A stretch of DNA of 64,000 nt from the NCBI RefSeq assembly GCF_025153475.1, contig NZ_JANZXA010000002.1:186001-250000 (forward strand), given 5' to 3'. Under the pieces are notes generated by a model. The model saw only the letters and a list, made by a program, of their open reading frames with translations. It did no database searches and was not told where the DNA came from. Positions 63,759-64,000 of this stretch are shown here, piece by piece. How positions within the stretch are numbered: the stretch's first letter is position 1; every line of letters starts with the position of its first letter. Source of the stretch: Novosphingobium mangrovisedimenti (lineage in GTDB: Bacteria > Pseudomonadota > Alphaproteobacteria > Sphingomonadales > Sphingomonadaceae). The position numbers and the translations under genes were made by a program.

Positions 63759-64000
63759 TCACCCCTTGAGCTTCCAGCCGGAACGCAGGACCAGATAGAC
63801 GATCAGGGCGAATGCGATGTTCACGACGCCCATGCCCAGCGCGCCGTGCAGCACTGCCAGATTGGTGTCCCCGATGTCGCTTGCGCCCAGGAAGCCGAAA
63901 CGGAAGCCCGAGATCACATAGAAGAACGGGTTGAAGCGGCTGATGATCTGAAACGCCGGGGCCAGATTGTCGATGACGTAGAACGTGCCCGACAGCAGCG
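63759..64000 (-). CDS. ABC-2-type transporter permease (3' end only)
   Basis: The last about 80 codons of a membrane protein run off the right edge of the window. The translation (contains LSGTFYVIDNLAPAFQIISR, then NPFFYVISGFRFGF, and ends VYLVLRSGWKLKG) matches the C-terminal part of ABC-2 export permeases of the YadH/DrrB kind, with a final membrane span before the basic tail. The stop codon is TGA at 63759-63761. The partner ATPase gene would be expected outside the window. Confidence 0.8.
   Translation of the reverse strand, partial: LLSGTFYVIDNLAPAFQIISRFNPFFYVISGFRFGFLGASDIGDTNLAVLHGALGMGVVNIAFALIVYLVLRSGWKLKG

Overview
The window looks like a GC-rich alphaproteobacterial chromosome, most likely a sphingomonad (Novosphingobium/Sphingobium type). 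The reasons are four TonB-dependent receptors, relics of a protocatechuate 4,5-cleavage (lig) pathway, NasS/NasT-type nitrate control and FecI/FecR signalling. This placement is inference, since no marker gene such as 16S rRNA is present.

Layout. 1-5850: a sulfur module, with a FadL-type outer-membrane channel, a split YeeE/YedE pair, a sulfotransferase, a GbsR/MarR-type regulator, a persulfide-dioxygenase-like metallohydrolase and a 1-Cys peroxiredoxin. An inverted repeat over the regulator start resembles one in front of the peroxiredoxin. 6315-20672: a complete nitrate assimilation block (cobA-nasA-nirD-nirB, an outer-membrane barrel, nrtA-nrtB-fused nrtCD, nasS-nasT). The nirB and nrtA leaders each carry an intrinsic terminator and share a 42-nt upstream block, which points to NasT (ANTAR) antitermination. 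20943-30961: an acyl-CoA dehydrogenase fragment, then an accessory cluster of LysR regulator, single-ATPase sugar-type ABC importer, two isopenicillin-N-synthase-like oxygenases around a TonB receptor, and an MFS exporter. 31010-34826: an aldo/keto reductase, then a graveyard of five broken lig genes (ligC, ligB, ligJ, ligU, ligI). 34915-37659: LysR regulator, isovaleryl-CoA dehydrogenase, aldehyde dehydrogenase remnant.

37776-49745 is the part I find most interesting. A TonB receptor, an Asp/Glu/hydantoin-type racemase, hydantoinase/oxoprolinase A and B subunits and an M24 peptidase form one operon. Upstream lie a MalT-like LuxR regulator and a gene for a protein with two tandem avidin-like domains. 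Near-identical palindromes (CTACCC-N4-GRGTAG) lie about 100-120 bp upstream of both the avidin-like gene and the TonB receptor gene. This suggests one regulon that joins an avidin-fold protein to a cyclic-ureide/amide hydrolase operon.

49880-55650: PI-PLC-like phosphodiesterase, STN-type TonB receptor, FecR and ECF sigma factor. 55930-60721: Rieske oxygenase with two small partners, a 5'-truncated TonB receptor, and a tyrosine integrase beside tRNA-Ser(CGA), so probably one end of an integrated element. 60879-64000: housekeeping-like genes (HspQ, a CHASE4-GGDEF-EAL protein, the 3' end of an ABC-2 permease). No CRISPR array, rRNA or insertion sequence was seen.
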